This document shows positions 26,917 through 35,031 of a stretch of DNA of 64,000 nucleotides, one piece after another. Source of the stretch: Volucribacter amazonae (GTDB lineage Bacteria > Pseudomonadota > Gammaproteobacteria > Enterobacterales > Pasteurellaceae); the NCBI RefSeq assembly GCF_029783845.1, contig NZ_LWID01000001.1, forward strand, positions 2,258,501 through 2,322,500, in the 5' to 3' direction. Position 1 is the first letter of the stretch. Every line of letters begins with the position of its first letter. Made by a program: the position numbers and the translations under genes. The notes beneath the pieces are model-generated. The model was not told the origin of the DNA and ran no database searches. It saw only the letters and a list, made by a program, of their open reading frames with translations.

Positions 26917-27687
26917 TTATTGTTCCGATTTTTTGCGAGCTAAAAATAATAGGGGGGTATAGGTTAAGCGAACTTGCCCTTGATGATTACTAAATTGCTG
27001 GCGATATTGTTGGATAAAATCTTGGTATTTTTGTTTACTCCAACCTTTTCCTGTGGAAGTGGCAGTAACGCCAGTTTGTTTGAGGTGTTTTAATACGGCA
27101 ATAGGTTGATCAAAATAAAGGGCTATATTGAGTTGCTGTTCGGCAATGATGTCAAATTGTTTGGTAAGCCATTGTCGCCATTGGATAAGGCTTGGATAAT
27201 TTAAGCCTATGCCTGTGAGCTGACGTACTTCGGTTAAATTTTGTGAGGTAAAGACGTTAAATAATAAATAGCCTTTAGGTTCAAGTAAGCTGGCACAACG
27301 TTGTAAAAATTGCGGAATATTATTAAACCATTGTAGGCTTGAGGCGGCGGTTATCAGTTGATAATGGTGTGGAAAGTGAACTTGTTCTGCATCGCCAAAA
27401 CAAAAAAAAGTGCGGTCTGTTTTTTCAATTTTTTGTTGTAATAGGGGTAAATTTTGTGGGCAAAGATCATTGAATGTCCATTGCTCCGCTTGAAATTGTT
27501 GTTGTAAACAACGGCTAAAACCACCAGAACCACAACCAATCTCTAAAATATGTGAGAAATGTTGTTGGTAGGGGCGTAATAATTCAATGAGTAGCGGATA
27601 AAGTTGTTGTTGCACCTTAGCTTGATGATCATAAGATTGGCTCGCTTGGGCAAACTGTTGGGCTATTTGTTGTTTATTTATGGACAT
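26917..27687 (-). CDS. bioC: Malonyl-[ACP] O-methyltransferase
   Basis: 256 aa. SAM-dependent enzyme that methylates malonyl-ACP to start pimelate synthesis by disguising it for the fatty-acid machinery. Motif I is ILEIGCGSGGFSR. The frame is open another 48 codons upstream inside bioG, but the ATG at 27687 gives the normal N-terminus (MSINKQQIAQQFAQASQSYD) and a 10-nt overlap with bioG. An uptake signal occurs near 27408. BioG removes the methyl ester at the end of the cycle. Confidence 0.93.
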   Translation of the reverse strand: MSINKQQIAQQFAQASQSYDHQAKVQQQLYPLLIELLRPYQQHFSHILEIGCGSGGFSRCLQQQFQAEQWTFNDLCPQNLPLLQQKIEKTDRTFFCFGDAEQVHFPHHYQLITAASSLQWFNNIPQFLQRCASLLEPKGYLLFNVFTSQNLTEVRQLTGIGLNYPSLIQWRQWLTKQFDIIAEQQLNIALYFDQPIAVLKHLKQTGVTATSTGKGWSKQKYQDFIQQYRQQFSNHQGQVRLTYTPLLFLARKKSEQ

Positions 27688-28334
27688 AATAGCTGATCCC
27701 AATGGCGAAAATAAGCAAATGGATAATGAGGTAGCGGATAATACTGAATAGGGCAACGAGATTGCCAATATTGCTGTAAATTTGTTACGGGAAAAATTTT
27801 GTCTTGCTCGCCAATGATAGCACGATTCCAAGTAATTAAATCGTGGCGTTGATCAGCATTGAGCTGTTGGTGTAGCCATTGTAATTCTTGTTGAATATTA
27901 TTCAGGCTACGGTTCGTTGTCAGTTGCTGATATTGTTGGTAAAGCTCCTTGCTTTGGCACATACGGCGTTCAAATTTGCTCCGACTACTGGCACTAAGTT
28001 GATTTAAGGTCGCATTAAATATTGAAACAGGAATACCATATTGATCGTGCATAGGTAGCCCTGTGCCATTAATGGCAATGGCTTGTTGTACGGGGATTTT
28101 TTGCATGACCCTTTCTGCAACCCAAACGCCCATTGACCAAGCCACTAAGTGAATTTGCTGATATTGGTTGATATCAAGGGAGAAGTGGAAATCTTGATAA
28201 TCATAGCAAATAGCAAGATCGGTGGCGTTGGGTAAGGCTAAATGCTGTACCGCTTGCGGTGGTGTTCCCCAGCCAGCAAAGTAGATAATCAGTTGTGTGG
28301 CATTTGGTGTTGTTTGAGTTAGGGCGATGTTCAT
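27678..28334 (-). CDS. bioG: Pimeloyl-[ACP] methyl ester esterase BioG
   Basis: 218 aa alpha/beta hydrolase of the BioG (DUF452) type known from Haemophilus, which replaces E. coli BioH. The nucleophile elbow is AWSMGVW (Ser about residue 67), and FAGWGTPP near the N-terminus is the family oxyanion region. A C-terminal His (in PLPHYPFAYF) completes the triad. It hydrolyses the methyl ester of pimeloyl-ACP. It sits between bioF and bioC, matching the bioA-bioF-bioG-bioC-bioD order of the family. Confidence 0.92.
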   Translation of the reverse strand: MNIALTQTTPNATQLIIYFAGWGTPPQAVQHLALPNATDLAICYDYQDFHFSLDINQYQQIHLVAWSMGVWVAERVMQKIPVQQAIAINGTGLPMHDQYGIPVSIFNATLNQLSASSRSKFERRMCQSKELYQQYQQLTTNRSLNNIQQELQWLHQQLNADQRHDLITWNRAIIGEQDKIFPVTNLQQYWQSRCPIQYYPLPHYPFAYFRHWDQLLCP

Positions 28335-28347
28335 GATGTTTTTCGTA

Positions 28348-29499
28348 TTATAAATATTGGGTTAATTGCTGTAATTCCTGTAAGCTAATGTCGGCACTTA
28401 GCGAAAAGCGAATACGTGCTGTATTGGTTGGCACTGTTGGCGGGCGAATTGGTAAGCAATAGAAGCCTGCTTGCTGTAATTGTTCCGCTTTACGTTGGGC
28501 TAAGTCATTTTTCCCTAAAATATAGGGGATAATCGCCGTTTGGCTCGGCATTATACCTGTTTTTTGTTGAATAATATTGCGTAAGTAGGCACTAATTTCG
28601 GCTAAATGGTTGCGTTTATCTTGCAATAAAGGTAAACGTTGGAAAATAAAATAGCTCCAAGCAATATTAATTGGCGGTAGGGCGGTAGCAAAAATCAGCG
28701 ATCGCATATGGTTAATTAGGTATTCACGCAAAATTTCATCACAAACCACATAAGCGCCCATAGAGGCGAGGGCTTTGCCAAAAGTGCCGATAAGTAGGTC
28801 AATATCTTGAATACAATCAAAGACTTCCGCCATACCTAAGCCTTGTTCGCCATAAGCACCGATAGCATGGGCTTCGTCCACATAGAGCATCACATTATCA
28901 AATTGCTTTTTATATTGAACTAAGGTGGAGAGTGGGGCAATATCGCCGTCCATACTGAAGATGCTTTCTGTTACAATAATAATCCGCTGATATTGTTGTT
29001 GATGTTTGTTTAATAATTGCAATAAATGTGCCATATCGTTATGCCGATAACGGATAAAATCTGCTTGGCTTAGGCGGATACCGTCAATAATACTGGCGTG
29101 TACTAATTTATCTGCCAGTATAAGGGTTTGTTTATTCGCAAGGGCAGGCAAAATACCAATATTGGCGTGATAACCACTGTTGAATAATAAACAGCTTTCT
29201 CGTTGAAAACGTTGAGCAATAAGCTGTTCTAATTCTTGATAAATGGTGTAATTTCCCGTTAATAAACGTGATGATGAACTGGTAAAGGGAAAATCTTGTT
29301 GTTTAAATTGTTGCCAAAATTGTAAAGCCAGTTGTTCATCATTAGCTAAGCCTAAATAGTCATTGGCAGTGAGATTGAGCATTTGCTGTTGATCTTTGCG
29401 TATATATTTGCCCTTATGCTCAATATTAGGCAGTTGGCGTAACTGTTGTTGTTGTTTTAACTGGGTTAAGCTATCAGCGAAATATTGTAAGCTAACCAT
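28348..29499 (-). CDS. bioF: 8-Amino-7-oxononanoate synthase
   Basis: 383 aa PLP enzyme condensing pimeloyl-ACP with L-alanine. Recognisable blocks are NDYLGLA near residue 44, SSSSRLLTGNY, FNSGYHANIGILPAL, YVDEAHAIGAYG and the PLP lysine in IGTFGKALASMGAY. AGGAGG precedes the ATG and the start overlaps the 3' end of bioA by 8 nt, suggesting translational coupling. Full length for the family. Confidence 0.95.
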   Translation of the reverse strand: MVSLQYFADSLTQLKQQQQLRQLPNIEHKGKYIRKDQQQMLNLTANDYLGLANDEQLALQFWQQFKQQDFPFTSSSSRLLTGNYTIYQELEQLIAQRFQRESCLLFNSGYHANIGILPALANKQTLILADKLVHASIIDGIRLSQADFIRYRHNDMAHLLQLLNKHQQQYQRIIIVTESIFSMDGDIAPLSTLVQYKKQFDNVMLYVDEAHAIGAYGEQGLGMAEVFDCIQDIDLLIGTFGKALASMGAYVVCDEILREYLINHMRSLIFATALPPINIAWSYFIFQRLPLLQDKRNHLAEISAYLRNIIQQKTGIMPSQTAIIPYILGKNDLAQRKAEQLQQAGFYCLPIRPPTVPTNTARIRFSLSADISLQELQQLTQYL

Positions 29500-30793
29500 G
29501 ATATTCCTCCTGATATTCTTGGCTTAAGGCTGTTAATAAGCCTTGCACCAGTTGTTGTAGTTGGCTTGTGGTAATAATAAAAGGTGGCATCACATAGACT
29601 AAACGTCCGAAAGGTCTTAACCAGATACCTTGTTGAATAAAACGTTGTTGTAAGCTTACCATATCCACAGGTTGTTGCATTTCAATCACACCAATCGCTC
29701 CCAATACACGCACTTCTTTTACCGCCTTAAATTGTTGAGCTGGGGCAAGCAGGGTTTTGAGTTGATGTTCAATGTGTTGCACGTTTTGTTGCCAAGGACT
29801 TTCTAATAATAAGCACAAGGACTCATAAGCGACAGCACAGGCTAAGGGATTTGCCATAAAAGTCGGACCGTGCATAAAGCATTTTGCCTCGCCGTTACAA
29901 ATAGCTTGGGCGATATGGCGTTGGGTAATGGTAGCGGATAAGGTTAAATAGCCACCTGTTAGGGCTTTGCCTAAACAGATAATATCAGGAATGACTTCGG
30001 CGAACTCTAAGGCAAATAATTTTCCTGTGCGTCCAAAACCGGTGGCAATTTCATCAAAAATTAACAAAATATCATATTGTTGACAGAGTTTTTGTGCTTC
30101 TCGCAAATATTGTGGAGAATAAAAATACATACCGCCCGCCCCTTGCACAATGGGTTCAAGAATTAAGCCAGCAATATCTTGATGATGTTGGGCGAGCAAC
30201 GCTTGTAGGGGACGGATTGCTTCTGCTTGCCAAGGTTGATCAAATTTCACACTAGGTTGTGGTAAGAAATATTGCACAGGCAAACTGGCTTGGAATAAGC
30301 GGTGCATACCTGTTTGCGGATCGCAAACGGACATGGCGTGCCAAGTATCGCCATGATAGCCTGATTTTATGGTGGCGAAATGTTGGCGTTGTAGCTTGCC
30401 TTGGCTATGTTGGTATTGGATAGCCATTTTCATTGCGACTTCCACAGCCACCGAACCGCTATCGGCATAAAAAACTTGGTTGAGGGGGGCAGGTAAAACG
30501 GACAATAATTTCTCGCCAAGTTTTACCGCAGGTTCGTGGGTCAACCCCCCAAACATAATATGGCTCATTTTTTGTAATTGTTGCTGGATAGCTTGATTAA
30601 GACGAGGGTGGTTATAGCCATGTAAACTTGCCCACCAAGAAGACATACCCTCAATAAGTTGCTCACCTGTTTTGAGATAAATATATACCCCTTCGGCACG
30701 TTCTACGGGATAAACGGGGCTAGGCTGGCTTATTGATGAATAAGGATGCCAAAGGTGTTGTTGATCAAAATGTAATAACTGCTGTGTATCCAT
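29492..30793 (-). CDS. bioA: Adenosylmethionine-8-amino-7-oxononanoate aminotransferase
   Basis: 433 aa class III aminotransferase making DAPA from KAPA, with SAM as amino donor. WHPYSS at residues 15-20, GMSSWWASLHGYNHP, FDEIATGFGRTGKLFALE and the PLP lysine in CLGKALTGGY are diagnostic. The preceding esterase gene ends only 19 nt upstream, so bioA may be transcribed from a promoter ahead of that gene. No strong ribosome site is seen before the ATG. Confidence 0.95.
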   Translation of the reverse strand: MDTQQLLHFDQQHLWHPYSSISQPSPVYPVERAEGVYIYLKTGEQLIEGMSSWWASLHGYNHPRLNQAIQQQLQKMSHIMFGGLTHEPAVKLGEKLLSVLPAPLNQVFYADSGSVAVEVAMKMAIQYQHSQGKLQRQHFATIKSGYHGDTWHAMSVCDPQTGMHRLFQASLPVQYFLPQPSVKFDQPWQAEAIRPLQALLAQHHQDIAGLILEPIVQGAGGMYFYSPQYLREAQKLCQQYDILLIFDEIATGFGRTGKLFALEFAEVIPDIICLGKALTGGYLTLSATITQRHIAQAICNGEAKCFMHGPTFMANPLACAVAYESLCLLLESPWQQNVQHIEHQLKTLLAPAQQFKAVKEVRVLGAIGVIEMQQPVDMVSLQQRFIQQGIWLRPFGRLVYVMPPFIITTSQLQQLVQGLLTALSQEYQEEYHG

Positions 30794-30812
30794 ACTGATT
30801 TATTCTAAAAAT

Positions 30813-31679
30813 TCATTGTTGAATTGATGCTACTGCAAGCTTGATAACGAAAGGAATGACTCCACCGTGATTTTGTTTAGCAATCAGTTGAAAAGCTATT
30901 TCTTGCTTAGGGTAACGCTGTTGTAACAATGCGACAAAATTCTCTGTGTTGATAGATTGACGGCGTTGTTGTATGCGAGCCAAACGTTCAGCGCTGATAG
31001 TAGGATCTTGCTCAGGATTGGCTTCATATTCCCCTAAATAAAATTGAATATGCTGAATATTGCTTGTTAAACTGGCTGGCAGTTGTTGCACGATTTCGCC
31101 ATTGCCCCACCATAACGAGGGGCTAGCAATGACATAATCGCTAAATAAATTTCCTTGTTGCAATAAGGTATATAATGCAAACAAACCGCCAAAAGAATGC
31201 CCAACTAACATTTGGCGTTGTGCTTTATGCTGATTGAGATAATGTTGTTGCACAAAGGGCAAAACTTTTTGTTGCATAAAGTGTAAAAAAGTTTTTGCAC
31301 CACCTCCTTGTGCAAATTGTTCGCCAGATGTGGCAAAAGTATAATCTCGAGTACGCTCTGCGATTGGATAAGCCATATTTACTGGATAGCCTAATCCCAC
31401 AATGAATGGCAGGGGTTTATGGGGATCAACGGCATTGACGGCTAAAGGAAATTGCGCATTGCCATCTAATACATAAATAACCCTTTGGCTCTGTTGTGGT
31501 TGCTTAGGTTGAGCAATAAAAAGCCGATATGCTTGTTGGTTAAAGGTTAAATCATGTTCACTAATTTGATAATAATCTACTACTTGAGGGTTAATCATCG
31601 GAATTTTCTGGTTAATTTGTGCTTGAGCAAAAAAGCTGAGACTTAAATAAATAAAAATCAGCGAACATTTTTTAAACAT
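30813..31679 (-). CDS. Exported alpha/beta-hydrolase (esterase D/IroE-like)
   Basis: 288 aa with a signal peptide (about 1-21, SLSFFAQAQ), so periplasmic or secreted. The putative-esterase (PF00756-type) fold is suggested by VIYVLDGNAQFPLAV, VGLGYP, the nucleophile elbow GHSFGG (Ser162) and a late His in KQNHGGVIP. IroE-type members cleave siderophore esters; others are S-formylglutathione hydrolase-like. It is codirectional with and 19 nt ahead of bioA, an unexpected leader for a biotin operon. Substrate unknown; its promoter would lie in the gap shared with ccp. Confidence 0.8.
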   Translation of the reverse strand: MFKKCSLIFIYLSLSFFAQAQINQKIPMINPQVVDYYQISEHDLTFNQQAYRLFIAQPKQPQQSQRVIYVLDGNAQFPLAVNAVDPHKPLPFIVGLGYPVNMAYPIAERTRDYTFATSGEQFAQGGGAKTFLHFMQQKVLPFVQQHYLNQHKAQRQMLVGHSFGGLFALYTLLQQGNLFSDYVIASPSLWWGNGEIVQQLPASLTSNIQHIQFYLGEYEANPEQDPTISAERLARIQQRRQSINTENFVALLQQRYPKQEIAFQLIAKQNHGGVIPFVIKLAVASIQQ

Positions 31680-31928
31680 ATCATAGGCTATTGGATTTGG
31701 CGGTGGTTACTATTTTTAGCAAAAATACAATAAAAATCAACCGCACTTTTTTATTAAAGTGGTAATAAAAATTTTATTCTTTAAAACTATAAGCAGATTA
31801 TTTAAATTATGTTAAGTTATAATTATAAATTTTGGTTTTTGTATGTCATTTTCTTGCCTTTATTGTATTTTATTTATTTTGTTAAATTGAGCTTATTTAT
31901 GGCAAGTTACTAAAGAATTAGGCTTTTT

Positions 31929-31942
31929 CTGACCTAAATCAA
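31929..31942 (+). promoter_or_regulatory. FNR-like site upstream of cytochrome c peroxidase gene
   Basis: CTGACCTAAATCAA matches the FNR consensus TTGAT-N4-ATCAA at 8 of 10 positions, with a perfect right half. A GTTATA -10-like stretch (31966-31971) lies about one class II spacing downstream. The rest of the 340-nt gap 31680-32019 is AT-rich, with one uptake signal near 31740. Confidence 0.55.
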
Positions 31943-32019
31943 GGGAAATACCCTAAAAGGGGGAGGTTATAGGCGTTTATTCAGGTTAAGCTAAAACCGA
32001 TAATGAAAGGACGATAAAA

Positions 32020-33207
32020 GTGCGGTGTAAAATGAAAATATTTTTTATCCTCATCGGTATATTAACCTTAAATGGTGTTACTATGGCAGCGGAAAAGCCA
32101 GCAAGAGTGATGCCAGCGAATGGTATTGATAAACCCTTATTAGGGCAAATTTTGTTTTTTGACACCGCACTTTCTTGGCATGGCAATCAAAATTGTGCCA
32201 CTTGCCACAATGCGGATACTGTTTTTGTGGATTTGCGTGATAATGCGGCACAACGAATGGTATCCTTAGGCGATGATTTACAGTCTTTTGGGACACGCAA
32301 CACCCAAAGTATGTTATATGCGAAATATAGTCCAGAATTTTATTACGATGAAAAAGAACAACAATATATTGGTGGGCAATTTTGGGACGGACGTGCAAAA
32401 AATTTGGCAGAACAAGCAGGGCAACCGCCATTAAACCCAGTGGAAATGGGTATGCCGAGTAAAGAGGCATTAGCGGAGCGTTTATGGTTTAATCCTATGT
32501 ATCGCCGTTTATTTTCTCAACATTATGGCGAACAAGTATGGCAATCGGTGGAGGATATTTATCAAGCTATGCAAGATGCGTTGGCGGTTTTTCAGCAAAC
32601 GATGCCGTTGCTTGCCCCTTTTAGTTCTAAATATGATAAATCTTTGCGTGGTGAATATCAGTTAACTGAACAGGAACAGCGAGGTAAAGCCTTATTTTTT
32701 GATAAGCAAGGGGCTAATTGTGCCAGTTGTCATCAGTTACAAGCCCAGCAAGATCACCCAGAAGAAACCTTTAGCAATTATCATTATTACAATTTAGGTG
32801 TGCCGAAGAACCCGTTTTTGTTACAACATAATCCCTTAGGTGAGGATTTTGTGGATTTAGGTTTATTTGAAAATCCGCAGGTAAATGGCGATGAAGCACA
32901 AAAGGGAAAATTTAAAGTGCCGAGTTTGCGTAATGTGGCAGTTACTGCCCCTTATATGCACAATGGCGTTTTTCGTGAGTTAAAAACGGTCTTGTTATTT
33001 TTAGATCATTATAATAATTCTGCTCGCCAAATTAATCCAGAAACTCAGTTGCCTTGGCAAGCCGCAGAATATGCGACAACGTTAAATTATGCTGAATTAA
33101 CGCAAGCTAGGGCATTAAGCGATGAAGAAATTGAGGCTTTGTTGTCCTTTCTTAAATTATTGACTGATGAACGTTATGAATATTTATTGCAAGATAGAGA
33201 GAAATAA
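32020..33207 (+). CDS. ccp: Dihaem cytochrome c peroxidase (CcpA/MauG family)
   Basis: 395-aa periplasmic enzyme reducing H2O2 to water with electrons from c-type cytochromes. Two haem motifs are visible: CATCH at residues 59-63 and CASCH at 234-238. A signal peptide ends near TMAAEKP. I took the GTG at 32020 as start because AAAGGA lies 8 nt before it, whereas the ATG at 32032 is 20 nt from that site; the choice adds only MRCK. The GTG is part of an uptake signal (AAAGTGCGGT). Another uptake signal falls near 32165. Expression is probably FNR-linked. Confidence 0.92.
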   Translation: MRCKMKIFFILIGILTLNGVTMAAEKPARVMPANGIDKPLLGQILFFDTALSWHGNQNCATCHNADTVFVDLRDNAAQRMVSLGDDLQSFGTRNTQSMLYAKYSPEFYYDEKEQQYIGGQFWDGRAKNLAEQAGQPPLNPVEMGMPSKEALAERLWFNPMYRRLFSQHYGEQVWQSVEDIYQAMQDALAVFQQTMPLLAPFSSKYDKSLRGEYQLTEQEQRGKALFFDKQGANCASCHQLQAQQDHPEETFSNYHYYNLGVPKNPFLLQHNPLGEDFVDLGLFENPQVNGDEAQKGKFKVPSLRNVAVTAPYMHNGVFRELKTVLLFLDHYNNSARQINPETQLPWQAAEYATTLNYAELTQARALSDEEIEALLSFLKLLTDERYEYLLQDREK

Positions 33208-33280
33208 CTAAGAATTACTAGCCAGCTTTAATCCTTTTCGTTAAAATTCGCCTAATTATTTTTACTAATAGGAGAAAACT

Positions 33281-34702
33281 GTGAATTTTCCACAAATCGC
33301 TCAACAGGTAATTGAGCATTTAGGCGGCAAAGAGAATATCGCCACCCTTGCCCATTGTGCAACACGTTTGCGTATTGTGTTAAAAGATGAAAGCAAGGTA
33401 AATAAAGAGGCGATTGAAAATATTGATGGTGTAAAAGGGCAATTTTCGGTATCGGGGCAATACCAAATTATTTTTGGTTCTGGTACGGTAAATAAAGTTC
33501 ATGCTGAAATGAGTAAGTTACTTGAATTAGGTGATGCAACTAAAAGTGAAGTGGCTGAGGCGGCAGCAGAAAAACAAAATATTTTACAGCGTATTGTAAA
33601 AGGCTTAGCGGATATTTTTATTCCAATTATCCCTGCTATCGTGGCAGGCGGTTTATTAATGGGGATTTATAGCCTATTAACCTCGCCTTATGAAAGCCTA
33701 GGACAAAAATCAGTAATTGAGCTTTATCCGCAATACAAGGATTTGTCCGAGTTAGTCAATATGCTGGCAAATGCTCCTTTTGTGTTCTTGCCTGTATTAC
33801 TGGGTTTCTCTGCCACTAGAAAATTTGGTGGAAATCCTTTCTTAGGGGCAACCTTGGGAATGATTTTGGTACACCCTGCGTTAACTGCTGACGGCTGGAA
33901 TTATGCCAATATTCTTGCCGCAGGCGATATGACTTACTGGAGTGTATTAGGTATTGATATTGAGCGAGCAGGCTATCAAGGTACGGTTATTCCTGTGATT
34001 GTTGCGGCTTGGGTGTTAGCGAGCCTAGAAAAATTCTTCCGCAAAATTATTCCTTCAGCCTTGGATAATTTATTAACCCCATTATTGTCCATTTTTATTA
34101 CAGGCTTTTTAGCGCTCACCATTATTGGGCCATTAGGGCGTGAAGCTGGGGCCGTATTAAGTGATGGCTTAACTTGGTTATATAGCTCTCTAGGCTTTAT
34201 TGGGGGAGCGGTATTTGGTACATTCTATGCACCTATCGTTATTACAGGTATGCACCAAACTTTCCTTGCGGTAGAAACCCAATTATTAGCGAGCGTAGGT
34301 TTAACCTTTATTTTCCCTATTGCGGCGATGTCAAATGTGGCACAAGGGGCAGCCTGTCTTGCAGTGGCATTAATTAATAAAGAACCTAAAGTGCGAGGTT
34401 TAGCTGTGCCATCAGGTATTAGTGCTGTTTTAGGCATTACTGAGCCTGCGATGTTTGGGGTAAATTTACGTTATCGCTATCCATTTATTGCAGCTATGAT
34501 TGGCTCAGGCTTAGCCAGTGCGTGGTTAGCCCTATGGGGTGTACGAGCCATTGGCTTAGGGGCAGCAGGTATTCCAGCAATCCCATCAATCCAACCTAAA
34601 GATATGGGTATGTTTGTTATTGGTTTATTGGTTTCTTTCAGCGTTGCCTTTGTGTTGACCTTAATTTTAGGTAAACGTGCTAAAGCGAAAGCTCAAGGCT
34701 AA
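33281..34702 (+). CDS. scrA: PTS permease EIIBC, sucrose-type (ScrA-like)
   Basis: 473 aa. N-terminal EIIB domain with the phosphorylated Cys in LAHCATRLRIVL (about residue 26) and GQYQIIFGSGTVNKV, then an EIIC domain of about ten helices with PIIPAIVAGGLLMG, GGNPFLGATLG, YQGTVIPV, IVITGMHQTF and GITEPAMFGVNLR. The pattern is closest to ScrA among glucose-family permeases; trehalose specificity is the main alternative. The start is GTG, with AGGAG before it. There is no EIIA domain, so it would rely on Crr. No sucrose-6-phosphate hydrolase or regulator gene lies nearby. Confidence 0.85.
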   Translation: MNFPQIAQQVIEHLGGKENIATLAHCATRLRIVLKDESKVNKEAIENIDGVKGQFSVSGQYQIIFGSGTVNKVHAEMSKLLELGDATKSEVAEAAAEKQNILQRIVKGLADIFIPIIPAIVAGGLLMGIYSLLTSPYESLGQKSVIELYPQYKDLSELVNMLANAPFVFLPVLLGFSATRKFGGNPFLGATLGMILVHPALTADGWNYANILAAGDMTYWSVLGIDIERAGYQGTVIPVIVAAWVLASLEKFFRKIIPSALDNLLTPLLSIFITGFLALTIIGPLGREAGAVLSDGLTWLYSSLGFIGGAVFGTFYAPIVITGMHQTFLAVETQLLASVGLTFIFPIAAMSNVAQGAACLAVALINKEPKVRGLAVPSGISAVLGITEPAMFGVNLRYRYPFIAAMIGSGLASAWLALWGVRAIGLGAAGIPAIPSIQPKDMGMFVIGLLVSFSVAFVLTLILGKRAKAKAQG

Positions 34703-34769
34703 TGATTTGTGATATAGCCATATTAGCGAGAAAAGTGCGGTGGATTTTGAGCATTTTCTGAGAGAATAT

Positions 34770-34827
34770 TATAGTCGTTTCAATTTAAAATAAACAACGC
34801 ATTAGTTTAAAAAGTGGGGCGACATTA
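34770..34827. repeat. Short copy of TATAG element downstream of scrA-like gene
   Basis: TATAGTCGTTTCAATTTAAA at the left, then AAACAACGCATTAG, and GTTTAAAAAGTGGGGCGACA at the right. About 58 bp with a collapsed core. An uptake signal precedes it near 34734. Confidence 0.65.
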
Positions 34828-34892
34828 TTTAGTGCTATATATTCTTGCTTAGTTATTTGATTACAACAAAAATAACATTACCCTTTATTTTA

Positions 34893-34918
34893 AAACCCTG
34901 TATAATAGCAGGGTTTTA
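34893..34918 (+). promoter_or_regulatory. Hairpin and possible -10 ahead of pnp
   Basis: AAACCCTG and CAGGGTTT pair as a GC-anchored stem followed by TATTTATT, which could end transcription from scrA. The loop contains TATAAT (34901-34906), so the same bases could also be the pnp -10 element. The two readings cannot be separated by eye. Confidence 0.5.
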
Positions 34919-34935
34919 TTTATTCGTTTTAGCGT

Positions 34936-34980
34936 GCGGCTATCAAAAATGATTTTCTTGAGATTGTTTTTGCTAGTCGC
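34936..34980 (+). promoter_or_regulatory. pnp leader stem-loop (candidate RNase III/PNPase autoregulation site)
   Basis: GCGGCTATCAAAAA and TTTTTGCTAGTCGC pair over 14 positions with two mismatches, 52 nt before the pnp start. E. coli pnp carries an RNase III-cut leader stem used for PNPase autocontrol, and this stem has the right place and size. Confidence 0.55.
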
Positions 34981-35031
34981 AATGAATAAATAAAATAGTA
35001 AGTTTAATTCATTTATTTATAAGGAAAAATT

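Noticed and set aside
27688..27831. N-terminal extension of bioC by 48 codons
   Set aside because: It lies within bioG in another frame and precedes the normal BioC N-terminus; no ribosome site supports it.
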